From: F22 sp963675625 | GTDB lineage: Bacteria > Bacteroidota > Bacteroidia > Bacteroidales > Bacteroidaceae | Length of the DNA: 64,000 nt | Direction of reading: 5' to 3' | Assembly (NCBI GenBank): GCA_963675625.1 | Contig: OY776497.1 | Coordinates: 248,001 to 312,000, forward strand | In this document: positions 35,501 through 43,423 of the stretch, one piece after another | Layout: every line of letters starts with the position of its first letter | How positions within the stretch are numbered: position 1 is the first letter of the stretch | Notes under the pieces: model-generated | Seen by the model: the letters and a program-made list of their open reading frames with translations, nothing else | What the model was told of the DNA's origin: nothing | Database searches by the model: none | Made by a program: the position numbers and the translations under genes

Positions 35501-35631
35501 GGGCTGTGATCTGTTTTGGTACCATTATATCGATGGTATTATCGGTCACCCTACTCCCACTTATATATTGTTTGCTTTTCCAAAATGTACAAACAAACAC
35601 GGATAAAGAAACTCAAGTTGTAGAAGCTTAA
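32494..35631 (+). CDS. RND-family efflux permease
   Basis: 1045 residues, standard size for an RND pump with twelve membrane segments and two large periplasmic loops. The first segment (IMILLTIALVGIGIYALVHM) is followed by EFPPITVRQGLIVGVYPGATAEEVE, a typical start; TM4 contains VVLGMIVDNSIIVIDA with the paired acidic residues of proton relay, and the second half has SLMGCIVRNAILIFEHAEEKR. It probably exports drugs, bile acids or similar compounds using the proton gradient. The substrate class (HAE1 or other) cannot be fixed. It is the middle gene of a MFP-RND-TolC operon. Confidence 0.94.
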   Translation: MSNKKRLGLIESGMRYYKIMILLTIALVGIGIYALVHMPKQEFPPITVRQGLIVGVYPGATAEEVEEQVAKPLEKFLFTYEEINKKKTYTMSQDGVCYTMVELKDNVYDKDRVWSKIKLGVNNTLKPSLTPGVLAVVVNDNFGETSALLITLQSKEKTYRELQDYLDILEGKLRRIESVSNLRRYGLQNERIGIYIDKQKLNSYNISYLQVMQALQLQGLTTMSGTIEGSTENLPIHVTGGMDTEQRIAEQVILAIPGQPTVRLKDIATIRREYAKPDSYIQNNDMPCILLSLEMVAGYNIVHYGEQVDKVLTEFRKDLPASVHIERIADSPKVVNDSVTSFVGDLFTSIGVVILVLMLLFPFRSAIVSATSIPISIFVSIAVMYFSGIPLNTVTLAGLIVVLGMIVDNSIIVIDAYLVNLDKGMSRWHAAIYSAKEYLWGIFLATACICSIFYPLLLTMKGMFHDFLEDFPNTLTISLMTSLVVATLIIPFMEYMLIRKGLVKRQQERLEKNGGVEKKTVLNYVNDWYVWLLTRCFRAPKLSLAIGVAIVALGGWLLTTIPVRMFPFADRDQFAVEIYLPQGSTLDETAQICDSLSSILHQDKRVKSVTKFVGCSSPRFQTTYAPNIPNKHYAQFIVNTTSIEDNQALLEEYTDKYANYFPNAYVRFKELDYQKIALPIEVRYYGDNIDSLMRCANTLVDHMRQMPELTWVHTNYEEMRPTVEVKIDPVKSARLGLNKTLAELQIAAIQEGISAGTMWEKDYPLDIHVEQEKTGPETVNELEDSYLATAIPTVRIPLRQVATITPSWSQGQIVRRNGVRSISVLANVKYHVNQGSAFNDVLKLHKKYVAPSMPHGVNMEVGGCIENDAEVTTPIIQGMSIAVLIIFIMLLINFKKLSLAAGALSSILLCILGAAVGLKIFGLEFGMTSILGIISLMGCIVRNAILIFEHAEEKRLVHKWTAKDAAFDAGKRRMLPIFLTSATTGVGVVPMIISHTALWMPMGAVICFGTIISMVLSVTLLPLIYCLLFQNVQTNTDKETQVVEA

Positions 35632-35640
35632 CCATTCACG

Positions 35641-35672
35641 TCTTTCACTTGCTTACACGAGCAAGTGAAAGA
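35641..35672 (+). other. Perfect intercistronic hairpin between RND and TolC genes
   Basis: TCTTTCACTTGCT (35641-35653) pairs perfectly over 13 bp with 35660-35672 around a six-base loop TACACG. It begins ten bases past the permease stop and ends 18 bases before the TolC start. No T-run follows, so it is more likely an RNA-stability or processing element than a terminator. Confidence 0.7.
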
Positions 35673-35690
35673 TAATAAACAATAGATTGT

Positions 35691-36998
35691 ATGAAAAAAA
35701 GATATCAATGGCTCACTTGGGCTGTAGTACTTTTAGTACATCCCATATATGCACAAGAAATAGCTCCCAAATATTCACTAGAGCAATGTATCTCTCTTGC
35801 TGTGAAATATAATTACACCTTAGATAATGCGCGTAAGGACAAAGGAATAGCGCACTATCGCAAGATGGAAGCGCAAACCAAATATTTCCCAACAGTTACC
35901 GCAGGTGCTATTGCCTTTCAGGCACATCACCCCGTGCTAGAGGGTACGGTGGCCCTCCCTATTCAAGGTGTGCCTGCCATCCCCGTACAACTTCTCAAAA
36001 AAGGATATTACGGAAGTGTCACAGCCGTGCAACCGGTCTATACTGGTGGACGAATTATCCAAAGTAATAAACTGGCTAAGATAGGTGAAGAAGCAAGCAA
36101 ATTACAGTTGGCACGTACAGAAAAACAAGTGCGTGAAACAACCGAGGATTACTACTGGAGCATTATCAATCTTCAAGAGAAGCGTAAAACTTTGCATGCA
36201 CAAGCAGCGTTGTTGAAGCAATTGCAACATGATGTAGCTCTAGCTGTCAAAGTGGGGGTAACAAATAGGAATGATTTACTTCGTGTAGAACTTCAACAGA
36301 AACGAATTGCCAGTGGCCTTGTGACTCTAGATCATGGAATCGACATCAGTCGCAAAGCACTGGCGCAATATATTGGCATTCCCGAAAAGGAGGATTCATT
36401 TCAAGTAGATATGCAATCTTTTCCGACAATTCAAAAGCCATCAACGTACTTTATACCTCCTGTAGAAGCCGTACGTGGACGCGAGGGGTTCGCTCTACTC
36501 AATAAACAAGTAAAGGCTAGTAGATTAGAAAAGAATATAGAAATTGGAAAATGTCTTCCTCAAGTAGCTATAGGAGCGAGCGTGGAACAGTTTAACATCT
36601 TAGATCAAACGGATCATAATTCAACTGTATTTGCAACGGTACAAGTACCTCTCACAGATTGGTGGAGTGGTAGTCATGCCATCAAGCAAAAGAAGCTGGC
36701 CATTGAAAAAGCAAAAAACAACTTGAAGAATGGACGGGAACTTATGGAACTGGAAATTTCCCAAACTTGGAATGCGTTAACAGAGGCGTATGATCAAGTA
36801 CAAATTGCGACGCAAGCTATTGACAGTAGTAAAGAGAATCTTCGTCTCAATACCAACACATACCAAGCTGGTACAACAACGATGGCCGACTTGCTAGATG
36901 CGCAGATGCTTCTTCAAGAGAGTGAAAATCAATTGACAGAAGCTAGCACACAATATATGATTGCTCTGGCTAAGTACAAACGCATTACTGGGCAGTAG
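35691..36998 (+). CDS. TolC-family outer-membrane efflux channel
   Basis: 435 residues. Signal peptide of about 22 residues ending IYAQ, then two homologous halves of outer-membrane beta-strand and long coiled helices (YSLEQCISLAVKYNYTLDNA at the start of the first half; QVPLTDWWSGSHAIKQKK near the middle of the second; QAGTTTMADLLDAQMLLQ near the end), all typical of TolC/OEP proteins. It forms the trimeric outer-membrane duct for the RND pump encoded just upstream. The 59-base gap with a strong hairpin suggests separate control of message level within the operon. Confidence 0.93.
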   Translation: MKKRYQWLTWAVVLLVHPIYAQEIAPKYSLEQCISLAVKYNYTLDNARKDKGIAHYRKMEAQTKYFPTVTAGAIAFQAHHPVLEGTVALPIQGVPAIPVQLLKKGYYGSVTAVQPVYTGGRIIQSNKLAKIGEEASKLQLARTEKQVRETTEDYYWSIINLQEKRKTLHAQAALLKQLQHDVALAVKVGVTNRNDLLRVELQQKRIASGLVTLDHGIDISRKALAQYIGIPEKEDSFQVDMQSFPTIQKPSTYFIPPVEAVRGREGFALLNKQVKASRLEKNIEIGKCLPQVAIGASVEQFNILDQTDHNSTVFATVQVPLTDWWSGSHAIKQKKLAIEKAKNNLKNGRELMELEISQTWNALTEAYDQVQIATQAIDSSKENLRLNTNTYQAGTTTMADLLDAQMLLQESENQLTEASTQYMIALAKYKRITGQ

Positions 36999-37001
36999 AA
37001 T

Positions 37002-37215
37002 TATACTTCTCAGTTAAAGGGCAATATAGCCCATAAAAGCGAGCTTATATAGGGCAGCTAACTGGGAAGTATATAAGAGCTAGACGAGAAGTATATAAGA
37101 GTCAGCTGAGAAGTATATAAGAGTCAGCTGAGAAGTATATAAGAGCGCGCTCTTATATACTTGCTAGGTAGGTTGTCAAGTATATGACAGCGCGCTCTTA
37201 TATACTTCCCAGTTG
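37002..37215. repeat. Dense 22-bp direct and inverted repeat array
   Basis: The core AAGTATATAAGAG occurs at 37067, 37089, 37111 and 37133, exactly 22 bp apart, mostly joined by TCAGCTGAG. Inverted copies lie at 37150-37162 and 37195-37207, and a diverged direct copy (AAGTATATGACAG) at 37178. Copies at 37133 and 37150 form a perfect 30-bp palindrome (37133-37162), repeated 45 bp later in diverged form. The outermost copies 37060-37080 and 37194-37214 are perfect 21-bp inverted repeats. A partial inverted copy occurs at 37002-37015. The array sits between the convergent TolC and YiiX-like gene ends and could act as a bidirectional terminator or a protein-binding array. Confidence 0.85.
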
Positions 37216-37221
37216 AAGGGC

Positions 37222-37884
37222 CTATTTCTTAAAATTATAATGCACTATTTCGCGAAGTTTATGGGTACGCATCAAATCACTGGGCAATATATAATCTCCA
37301 TTAAAAGCTGGAAGTTTTAGATGGGTAATATGCCCAGCGGTAAGGTCTATTCCTATCGCCAAATACAATTTATAAATAAACTCTGTACAATATAATTTAT
37401 CATTATCGAGGTCAAAATCGTGATCAAAAAGAGGGGGATGTATATTATACTCAATAGCTTTATCTTTTAAAGTCTTGATTTGAAGATTAGTAAGAGCCAA
37501 TCGCTGTAAACTAAAGGACACCGCCCTATTGGGAGCCAAATAATCTTGTACTGGTTCCACTTTAAGTCTCTCCTCCTCCCCTGGATAATCCGTTTCGCCA
37601 GGTACAGCATGAACTATAAGCCACCCACATGTATCGTGAAATACAATGCCTACATGGGAATATACACTATGAGTATCTCCGATATCAACCAAACGGCTCA
37701 CCACACTTTCTCCTTTGCGAAATAATAAATCACCTGGATGCATTTTCTGTTGCACTACATGTATAGCGTGCGCACGTTCCAAAGTAATTTCTTCAGAAAC
37801 AACTTTGGAACGTGATAATTGACAACTTGTTGCGACGCAACAAAGAAGAATATATAAACCTATTTTGACATGATAGCGTACCAC
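37222..37884 (-). CDS. YiiX/YebB-like NlpC/P60-type cysteine hydrolase, lipoprotein
   Basis: 220 residues. A lipoprotein signal peptide ends VATSC (Cys about 21). The family motifs are MHPGDLLFRKG (about 48-58), YSHVGIVFHD (His, about 78) and YCTEFIYKLY (catalytic Cys, about 167), as in YiiX/YebB (permuted NlpC/P60, peptidase C92). It would act in the periplasm or outer membrane on a peptide or amide bond; the substrate is not known. Its start overlaps the end of the upstream DUF4878 gene by 25 bases, so both are in one operon. Its stop abuts the 22-bp repeat array. Confidence 0.88.
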   Translation of the reverse strand: MVRYHVKIGLYILLCCVATSCQLSRSKVVSEEITLERAHAIHVVQQKMHPGDLLFRKGESVVSRLVDIGDTHSVYSHVGIVFHDTCGWLIVHAVPGETDYPGEEERLKVEPVQDYLAPNRAVSFSLQRLALTNLQIKTLKDKAIEYNIHPPLFDHDFDLDNDKLYCTEFIYKLYLAIGIDLTAGHITHLKLPAFNGDYILPSDLMRTHKLREIVHYNFKK

Positions 37885-38267
37885 TGATTATCTATCTTTG
37901 TCATCTTATAACTTTCAGACTTTTCTCCAGCCGATTCATAGGATATTGTTAAATCAACAGTAGCTGTATTGCCATCCTCAGCAATTTTTTCACTGTCGGT
38001 CTTTATAGACACCAATTTACCGTTTTCCTGTAAAGCCTTAGCAATCTTTTCGCTTTCAAATAAGGCTTTGAACTCTTCCTTCTGTTTGTCTGTAAAAACA
38101 GCAGTTTTGGAACTAGCTAAATGATTCACTACATACTCAAAATCACCACCATTCATCGCTTTTACAATAGACTGAGCAACATCCGCTGGACCAGACACGT
38201 GCCCACACGAAGTAAGTATTAGCAAAACAGTTACCACAAAGCTAAATAAGATACTTTTCTTCATCAT
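37860..38267 (-). CDS. DUF4878 lipoprotein
   Basis: 135 residues with a lipobox (LLILTSCG, Cys about 21). The rest is a small NTF2-like fold as in DUF4878: PADVAQSIVKAMNGGDFEYVV near residue 27 and DNQWYAIMSK at the end. Proteins of this type are periplasmic and of unknown function. Start may be at either of two consecutive Met codons (38267 or 38264). It is translationally coupled to the YiiX-like hydrolase, suggesting joint action at the cell envelope. Confidence 0.85.
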   Translation of the reverse strand: MMKKSILFSFVVTVLLILTSCGHVSGPADVAQSIVKAMNGGDFEYVVNHLASSKTAVFTDKQKEEFKALFESEKIAKALQENGKLVSIKTDSEKIAEDGNTATVDLTISYESAGEKSESYKMTKIDNQWYAIMSK

Positions 38268-38458
38268 ACTCGTTTTTAAAGGTTAAAAAATCGACCCAAT
38301 ATAAGTATTATATTCCGTTGAACAAAAAATAAGTTTATTTTTTGCAGTTTTTCAAAACTAAAATGCTCTTTTTGGATAAAATATATCTGATTAACACGAG
38401 AAAGGGAGGAAACAATAGATGTCTCCCCCCTCCATACTATAATCTCTTTATAGTCCGT

Positions 38459-39979
38459 TTATTCCCACTCAATAGTTGCTGGTGGCTTAGAGCTAATATC
38501 GTAACAAACACGATTAACCCCTTTGACTTTATTGATAATATCGTTGCTTACTTTACCTAGGAATTCATAAGGTAGATGCGACCAATCGGCTGTCATCGCA
38601 TCAGTAGATGTTACAGCACGAAGCGCAACAGCTCTTTCATATGTACGTTCATCGCCCATAACTCCCACACTTTGTACAGGAAGTAAAATAACTCCCGCTT
38701 GCCATACGTCATTGTACAAGCCAGCATCACGAAGACCTTGAATAAAGATATGATCAGCTTCTTGAAGTATAGCCACCTTTTCTGGTGTAATATCTCCCAA
38801 TATGCGCACTGCAAGTCCAGGACCAGGGAAAGGATGACGAGAGATTAAATGTTCAGGCATTCCCAATTCACGGCCTACACGACGTACTTCATCCTTAAAC
38901 AACAAACGCAATGGTTCGCAAAGCTGAAGATGCATCTTTTCTGGAAGTCCACCGACATTATGATGGCTTTTAATCACCGTACCTGTTATAGAAAGACTCT
39001 CAATACAATCGGGGTAGATTGTACCTTGTCCTAGCCACTTCGCATCGGTAATCTTTTGTGCTTCCGCATCAAAGACATCGATAAACCCAGCTCCAATAAT
39101 CTTGCGTTTTTGTTCTGGTTCAGTCACTCCTGCTAGTTCACTAAAGAACTTCGCACTCGCATCTACACCAATCACATTCAAGCCTAGACATTCGTAATCA
39201 CGCATGACATCTTGAAACTCATTTTTGCGCAACATGCCATGGTCTACGAAGATACAAGTCAGTTTATCTCCAATGGCACGGTGTAGTAATACCGCTGCAA
39301 CGGAGCTATCCACTCCACCACTCAATCCTAAAATGACGCGATCATCACCTAGTTGTGCCTTTAATTCAGACACGGTGCTTTCAATAAAACTGGCTGGAGA
39401 CCAATCTTGCTTGCTGGCACAAATGTCTACCACAAAATTGCGTAGCAACTGCGTACCACAAGTACTATGATATACTTCTGGGTGAAATTGAACACCCCAT
39501 ACTTTTTCATCTTTTATTTGGAAAGCTGCACATTCAACATCTTCTGTTGAAGCAATCAGTTCAAAATTTGCAGGGATTTGTGTTATAGTATCACCATGAC
39601 TCATCCATACTTGATCATCTATATGAATGCCTTTCAGCAATACATTATCGGACACTTTAGATATATGCGCACGACCATATTCACGACTATCAGCTGGTTC
39701 CACTTTACCGCCATTGGTATAAGCGATATACTGAGCACCATAACAAATGCTCATGATAGGAAGACGGCCACGAATCTCGCTAAGATCTATCTTAAAAGCA
39801 TTTTCATCATACACTGAAAATGGAGAGCCTGAAAGAATGACACCGATAACAGATGGGTCATCATGTGGAAACTTGTTGTAGGGTACGATTTCACAATACG
39901 TATTGAGCTCACGTACTCGCCGAGCAATAAGCTGTGTTGTTTGTGAACCGAAATCCAGAATGATAATCTTTTCTTGCAT
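38459..39979 (-). CDS. guaA: GMP synthase (glutamine-hydrolysing)
   Basis: 506 residues from the ATG at 39979 (MQEKIIILDFGSQ); a longer frame to 40009 adds ten residues not found in the family. The N-terminal class-I glutamine amidotransferase has the nucleophile Cys 79 (SICYGAQY) and its His/Glu in QFHPEVYHS; the ATP-pyrophosphatase domain has the P-loop GLSGGVDSSV; the C-terminal dimerisation domain ends NRVCYDISSKPPATIEWE. It makes GMP from XMP, ATP and glutamine. A promoter box and a perfect dyad lie just upstream. It is divergent from gapA. Confidence 0.97.
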   Translation of the reverse strand: MQEKIIILDFGSQTTQLIARRVRELNTYCEIVPYNKFPHDDPSVIGVILSGSPFSVYDENAFKIDLSEIRGRLPIMSICYGAQYIAYTNGGKVEPADSREYGRAHISKVSDNVLLKGIHIDDQVWMSHGDTITQIPANFELIASTEDVECAAFQIKDEKVWGVQFHPEVYHSTCGTQLLRNFVVDICASKQDWSPASFIESTVSELKAQLGDDRVILGLSGGVDSSVAAVLLHRAIGDKLTCIFVDHGMLRKNEFQDVMRDYECLGLNVIGVDASAKFFSELAGVTEPEQKRKIIGAGFIDVFDAEAQKITDAKWLGQGTIYPDCIESLSITGTVIKSHHNVGGLPEKMHLQLCEPLRLLFKDEVRRVGRELGMPEHLISRHPFPGPGLAVRILGDITPEKVAILQEADHIFIQGLRDAGLYNDVWQAGVILLPVQSVGVMGDERTYERAVALRAVTSTDAMTADWSHLPYEFLGKVSNDIINKVKGVNRVCYDISSKPPATIEWE

Positions 39980-40007
39980 AGTTTTTGTTATAAATATGTG
40001 TATGACC

Positions 40008-40045
40008 ACCCATATTTAGGCTGGCTAATATGGGTTACAAAGGTA
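40008..40045 (-). promoter_or_regulatory. guaA promoter box with overlapping dyad
   Basis: On the minus strand TACCTTTG (40038-40045) matches the -7 consensus. A perfect 9-bp inverted repeat (ACCCATATT/AATATGGGT, 40008-40016 with 40027-40035, 10-base loop) covers the expected start site near 40031, so it could be an operator or a leader hairpin. Confidence 0.6.
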
Positions 40046-40136
40046 CGAAAAAACTTCCGCTAATTGCCCACCAAAACAAGATTTTAATACAAGATGTATG
40101 TATTTTTTCTTCCTCAATTACTTTTCCAGTTTTTTC

Positions 40137-40167
40137 TTTGCGGAATGAAATCATTTTCTTACTTTTG
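40137..40167 (+). promoter_or_regulatory. gapA promoter
   Basis: TTTG (40137-40140), exactly 19 bases, TACTTTTG (40160-40167). Start expected near 40174, leaving a leader of about 110 bases before the ATG. Confidence 0.88.
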
Positions 40168-40283
40168 CATCGGAAGAAATGCTTTGTATTGATAATATTT
40201 CAATTGCATAAGCAGCCATTTAATTGATAGTAAAAATAGATATACTATCTATATTAATAGAACCATTTAAAATTTATAACGAA

Positions 40284-41294
40284 ATGACTAAAGTAGGTAT
40301 TAACGGATTCGGCCGTATCGGTCGCTTTGTTTTCCGCGCTGCTCAGACTCGTTCTGACATCCAAGTTGTAGCTATCAACGACCTTTGCCCTGTAGATTAT
40401 CTAGCTTACATGCTTAAGTATGATACAATGCACGGTATCTTTGATGGTACTATCGAAGCAGATGTTGAAAACTCAACACTTATCGTAAACGGTAACCCAA
40501 TCCGTGTAACTGCTGAACGCAACCCAGCTGATCTTAAGTGGGATGCAGTTGGTGCTGAGTACGTAGTAGAGGCTACAGGTCTTTTCCTAACAGAAGAAAA
40601 GGCTCAAGGTCACATCGCTGCTGGTGCTAAGTACGTAGTAATGTCTGCACCTTCTAAGGATGCAACTCCAATGTTTGTATGTGGTGTAAACCACACTGCT
40701 TATGTAAAGGGTACACAATTCGTATCTAATGCATCTTGTACTACAAACTGTCTTGCTCCTATCGCTAAAGTATTGAACGATAAGTTCGGTATCGAAACAG
40801 GTTTGATGACTACAGTTCACTCTACAACTGCAACTCAAAAAACAGTTGACGGTCCATCTATGAAGGACTGGAGAGGTGGTCGTGCTGCTGCAGGTAACAT
40901 TATCCCTTCTTCTACTGGTGCTGCTAAGGCTGTAGGTAAAGTTATCCCTGAACTTAACGGTAAGCTTACAGGTATGGCATTCCGCGTTCCAACTCTTGAC
41001 GTATCTGTAGTTGACTTGACAGTTAACTTGAAGAAAGCTGCTTCTTACGAAGAAATTTGTGCAGCTATGAAGGAAGCTTCAGAAAACGAATTGAAAGGTA
41101 TCCTTGGTTACACAGAAGACGCAGTTGTTTCTGCTGACTTCCTAGGTGACGCTCGTACTTCTATCTTCGACGCTAAGGCTGGTATCGCTCTTACTGATAC
41201 ATTCGTAAAGGTTGTATCTTGGTATGACAACGAAATCGGTTACTCTAACAAGGTTCTTGACCTTGTAGCTTACATGGCTTCTGTAAACGCTTAA
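40284..41294 (+). CDS. gapA: Glyceraldehyde-3-phosphate dehydrogenase
   Basis: 336 residues from the ATG at 40284 (MTKVGINGFGRIGRF, the NAD-binding start); the longer frame from 40224 adds a non-family extension. The catalytic Cys 152 is in the invariant ASCTTNC motif, and the substrate loop STTATQKTVDGPS and the C-terminal WYDNEIGYSNKV are present. It oxidises glyceraldehyde-3-phosphate in glycolysis. Codon use is strongly biased (repeated GCT, GGT, AAC, CTT), unlike most of the window, as expected for high expression. It has its own strong promoter and terminator. Confidence 0.97.
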   Translation: MTKVGINGFGRIGRFVFRAAQTRSDIQVVAINDLCPVDYLAYMLKYDTMHGIFDGTIEADVENSTLIVNGNPIRVTAERNPADLKWDAVGAEYVVEATGLFLTEEKAQGHIAAGAKYVVMSAPSKDATPMFVCGVNHTAYVKGTQFVSNASCTTNCLAPIAKVLNDKFGIETGLMTTVHSTTATQKTVDGPSMKDWRGGRAAAGNIIPSSTGAAKAVGKVIPELNGKLTGMAFRVPTLDVSVVDLTVNLKKAASYEEICAAMKEASENELKGILGYTEDAVVSADFLGDARTSIFDAKAGIALTDTFVKVVSWYDNEIGYSNKVLDLVAYMASVNA

Positions 41295-41360
41295 TCTTTC
41301 GATTAAACAAGTACATAGCAATTAGCTAGAAGTAGTCGTTACGTTCGGTAACAACACATA

Positions 41361-41390
41361 AAGAGGGCCACCCATTTGGGTGGCCCTCTT
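41361..41390 (+). terminator. gapA terminator
   Basis: A perfect 13-bp GC-rich stem (41361-41373 with 41378-41390), loop ATTT, followed by CGTTGT. Confidence 0.85.
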
Positions 41391-41414
41391 CGTTGTCATA
41401 TTACTTGATTATTA

Positions 41415-41446
41415 TTTGCATAAATCGGGAAAAACATGTAGGTTTG
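41415..41446 (+). promoter_or_regulatory. Promoter of the lipid-kinase gene, apparently leaderless
   Basis: TTTG (41415-41418), 20 bases, TAGGTTTG (41439-41446). The start site would be at about 41452-41454, essentially on the ATG at 41454. Confidence 0.75.
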
Positions 41447-41453
41447 TACACAT

Positions 41454-42332
41454 ATGGAAGAGATTCATTTTATAATAAACCCTCATGCTGGGACACAACA
41501 AAAACGTAGCATTGTCCAATTAATCGAACAACAGGCATACAACATGCCCTACTCACCTCATATTATCTTCACACGCGAAGCGGGTGAAGCGACGGCACTT
41601 GCCCGCCTATCTGTAGAACGGGGCGTACAACGTGTTGTTGCTGTTGGAGGTGATGGAACAATCAACGAAGTGGCACAGGCCTTGGTAGGAACAAACACGG
41701 CTCTTGGCATTATTCCTGCTGGTTCTGGCAACGGATTAGCACGCCACCTACATATCCCTCAGGATACTAGAAAGGCACTGCATATAGCATTACATGCATC
41801 TCCTCAACTTATTGATACAGCGGTTGTCAATGACATCCCCTATTTTTGTAGCTGCGGTGTGGGATTTGATGCTTTAATCAGCTGGAAATTTGCTCAACGA
41901 GACAAAAGAGGATTCAACACGTACGTGGATGAAGTACTCAAAAATATTCAGACATACAAACCTGAAAGTTATACTCTCAAAATTGACGGAAAAACAATTG
42001 AACGCAACGCTTTTATTATTGCGATTAATAACGCCTCTCAGTATGGAAACAATGCATTTATTGCCCCTCAAGCAAGTTGTAGCGATGGCTTACTAGATGT
42101 CACCATAGTTCTTCCTTTTCAAATACAGGATTTGCCCGCATTAGCCCTACAGCTTTTTAATAAAACCCTAGCTCAAAATCATCGAGTAGAGACATATAGA
42201 GCCCGTTCCATTCAAATCAGTCGTCAAAAAGAATCCCCCATTCATATTGATGGAGAAGCACGCATCATGCCAGACATAATTAACTGCGAAATACTTCCTG
42301 ATTCCTTACTAGTACTAAGAAAATCAAAATAA
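41454..42332 (+). CDS. YegS/DgkB-family diacylglycerol/lipid kinase
   Basis: 292 residues. The N-terminus FIINPHAGTQ and the ATP-binding motif AVGGDGTINEV (about 63-73) with IPAGSGNGLARHL (about 90-102) define the diacylglycerol kinase catalytic family; a late beta-rich domain contains GLLDVTIVLP and HIDGEARIMP. Members phosphorylate diacylglycerol, sphingosine-like lipids or related alcohols at the membrane face. Bacteroidales make sphingolipids, so the substrate is open. No membrane segment is visible. The gene is convergent with rnz. Confidence 0.9.
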   Translation: MEEIHFIINPHAGTQQKRSIVQLIEQQAYNMPYSPHIIFTREAGEATALARLSVERGVQRVVAVGGDGTINEVAQALVGTNTALGIIPAGSGNGLARHLHIPQDTRKALHIALHASPQLIDTAVVNDIPYFCSCGVGFDALISWKFAQRDKRGFNTYVDEVLKNIQTYKPESYTLKIDGKTIERNAFIIAINNASQYGNNAFIAPQASCSDGLLDVTIVLPFQIQDLPALALQLFNKTLAQNHRVETYRARSIQISRQKESPIHIDGEARIMPDIINCEILPDSLLVLRKSK

Positions 42333-42370
42333 CAGAGTACACATAAAAAAGAGAACGACTACAACAGACT

Positions 42371-43285
42371 CTACACGTTAATTATCATCCCTTCATTTGC
42401 AAGTTCTGTATTAGAAAAAACCGTTTTGCTTTCTTCTAACAAGACGCTCTCATCATGGTATCGAGCTGAGAAATGTCCTATAACCAATTTCTTACATCCC
42501 GCAGCATCTGCTATTAAACCCGCTTGTAAAGCTGTACTATGTTGAGTAACGACTGCACGCCCTAGGCGTTCATGCAAAAATGTAGCTTCATGATATAGAC
42601 AATCGATATCTTTTAGTCGAGGTACAATATCTGGTTTATAAGCCGTATCGCTAATGTATGCATAACTTCTCACAGGTTTCATGGGCAATGTTAAAGCACT
42701 ATTTGGAATCACTTCACCTGATGGCATGACATAATCTTCTCCAGCCTTTATAGCATGTATGGCATAAAGGGGCAACTGATACTTCTCTTTTGCACTAGGA
42801 TCAAGATGGTATTTGGTGGCTTTTTCTCGAAATATAAACCCACAGCAAGGCATACGGTGTAACAAAGGAACTGTTTCAATCAATAAAGAGCGGTCTTCAT
42901 ATAAGATTTCACTACGCCTAGTTGAAAATGGATGAATCTTCACTCTATAACTAAGTCCATCACAAAAAAAAGCCAACTGTGGTTTTAACAATTCAGGCAA
43001 CGGATTAGGAGCATATATATGCAAATCTGCTGTACGTCCCAATAGGCCAAGGGTTGAGATTAGTCCTATCAAGCCAAAACAATGGTCGCCATGTAAATGG
43101 GATATAAAAATATGATTTAAGCGTTTAAAATGTAAATGGCTGCGGCGAAAATGTACCTGTGCACCTTCTCCACAATCAATCATAAACAACTTATCTCTTA
43201 CATCTACAACTTGGCAACTGGAATTGTGACGAGTAGTGGGCTTAGCTGAACCACATCCTAATATATGAACATCAAATTTCTGCAC
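42371..43285 (-). CDS. rnz: Ribonuclease Z
   Basis: 304 residues, typical for the short bacterial form. The metallo-beta-lactamase motif SHLHGDH (about 62-68) binds two zinc ions, with ligands later in YISDTAYKPD and VIGHFSARY. The first residues (FDVHILGCGSAKP) match the family start. It cuts the 3' trailer of tRNA precursors. A -7 box lies about 60 bases upstream; rpsA ends 139 bases upstream on the same strand behind its own terminator. Confidence 0.95.
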   Translation of the reverse strand: MQKFDVHILGCGSAKPTTRHNSSCQVVDVRDKLFMIDCGEGAQVHFRRSHLHFKRLNHIFISHLHGDHCFGLIGLISTLGLLGRTADLHIYAPNPLPELLKPQLAFFCDGLSYRVKIHPFSTRRSEILYEDRSLLIETVPLLHRMPCCGFIFREKATKYHLDPSAKEKYQLPLYAIHAIKAGEDYVMPSGEVIPNSALTLPMKPVRSYAYISDTAYKPDIVPRLKDIDCLYHEATFLHERLGRAVVTQHSTALQAGLIADAAGCKKLVIGHFSARYHDESVLLEESKTVFSNTELANEGMIINV

Positions 43286-43341
43286 TAAATATCTACTTTA
43301 TTAGTTATTGGATGCAAGATAATTAAATTCTACTACATCCA

Positions 43342-43349
43342 CAAATATA
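43342..43349 (-). promoter_or_regulatory. -7 box of rnz
   Basis: TATATTTG on the minus strand, start expected near 43335, leader about 50 bases. No TTTG is found at the normal -33 spacing. Confidence 0.55.
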
Positions 43350-43364
43350 CTGTCCTAATATACA

Positions 43365-43392
43365 AAAGGGAGCTCCCGAAGGAACTCCCTTT
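43365..43392 (-). terminator. rpsA terminator
   Basis: An 8-bp outer stem AAAGGGAG/CTCCCTTT extended by TCC/GGA across one mismatch, followed on the minus strand by TTTTGTATATT; 31 bases past the rpsA stop. Confidence 0.75.
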
Positions 43393-43423
43393 ATATTTAT
43401 ATAACTACTTGAGTGGGCAATGA

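Noticed and set aside
37060..37214. CRISPR-like appearance of the 22-bp repeats
   Set aside because: Spacers of nine bases are nearly identical and several copies are inverted; no cas genes are present.
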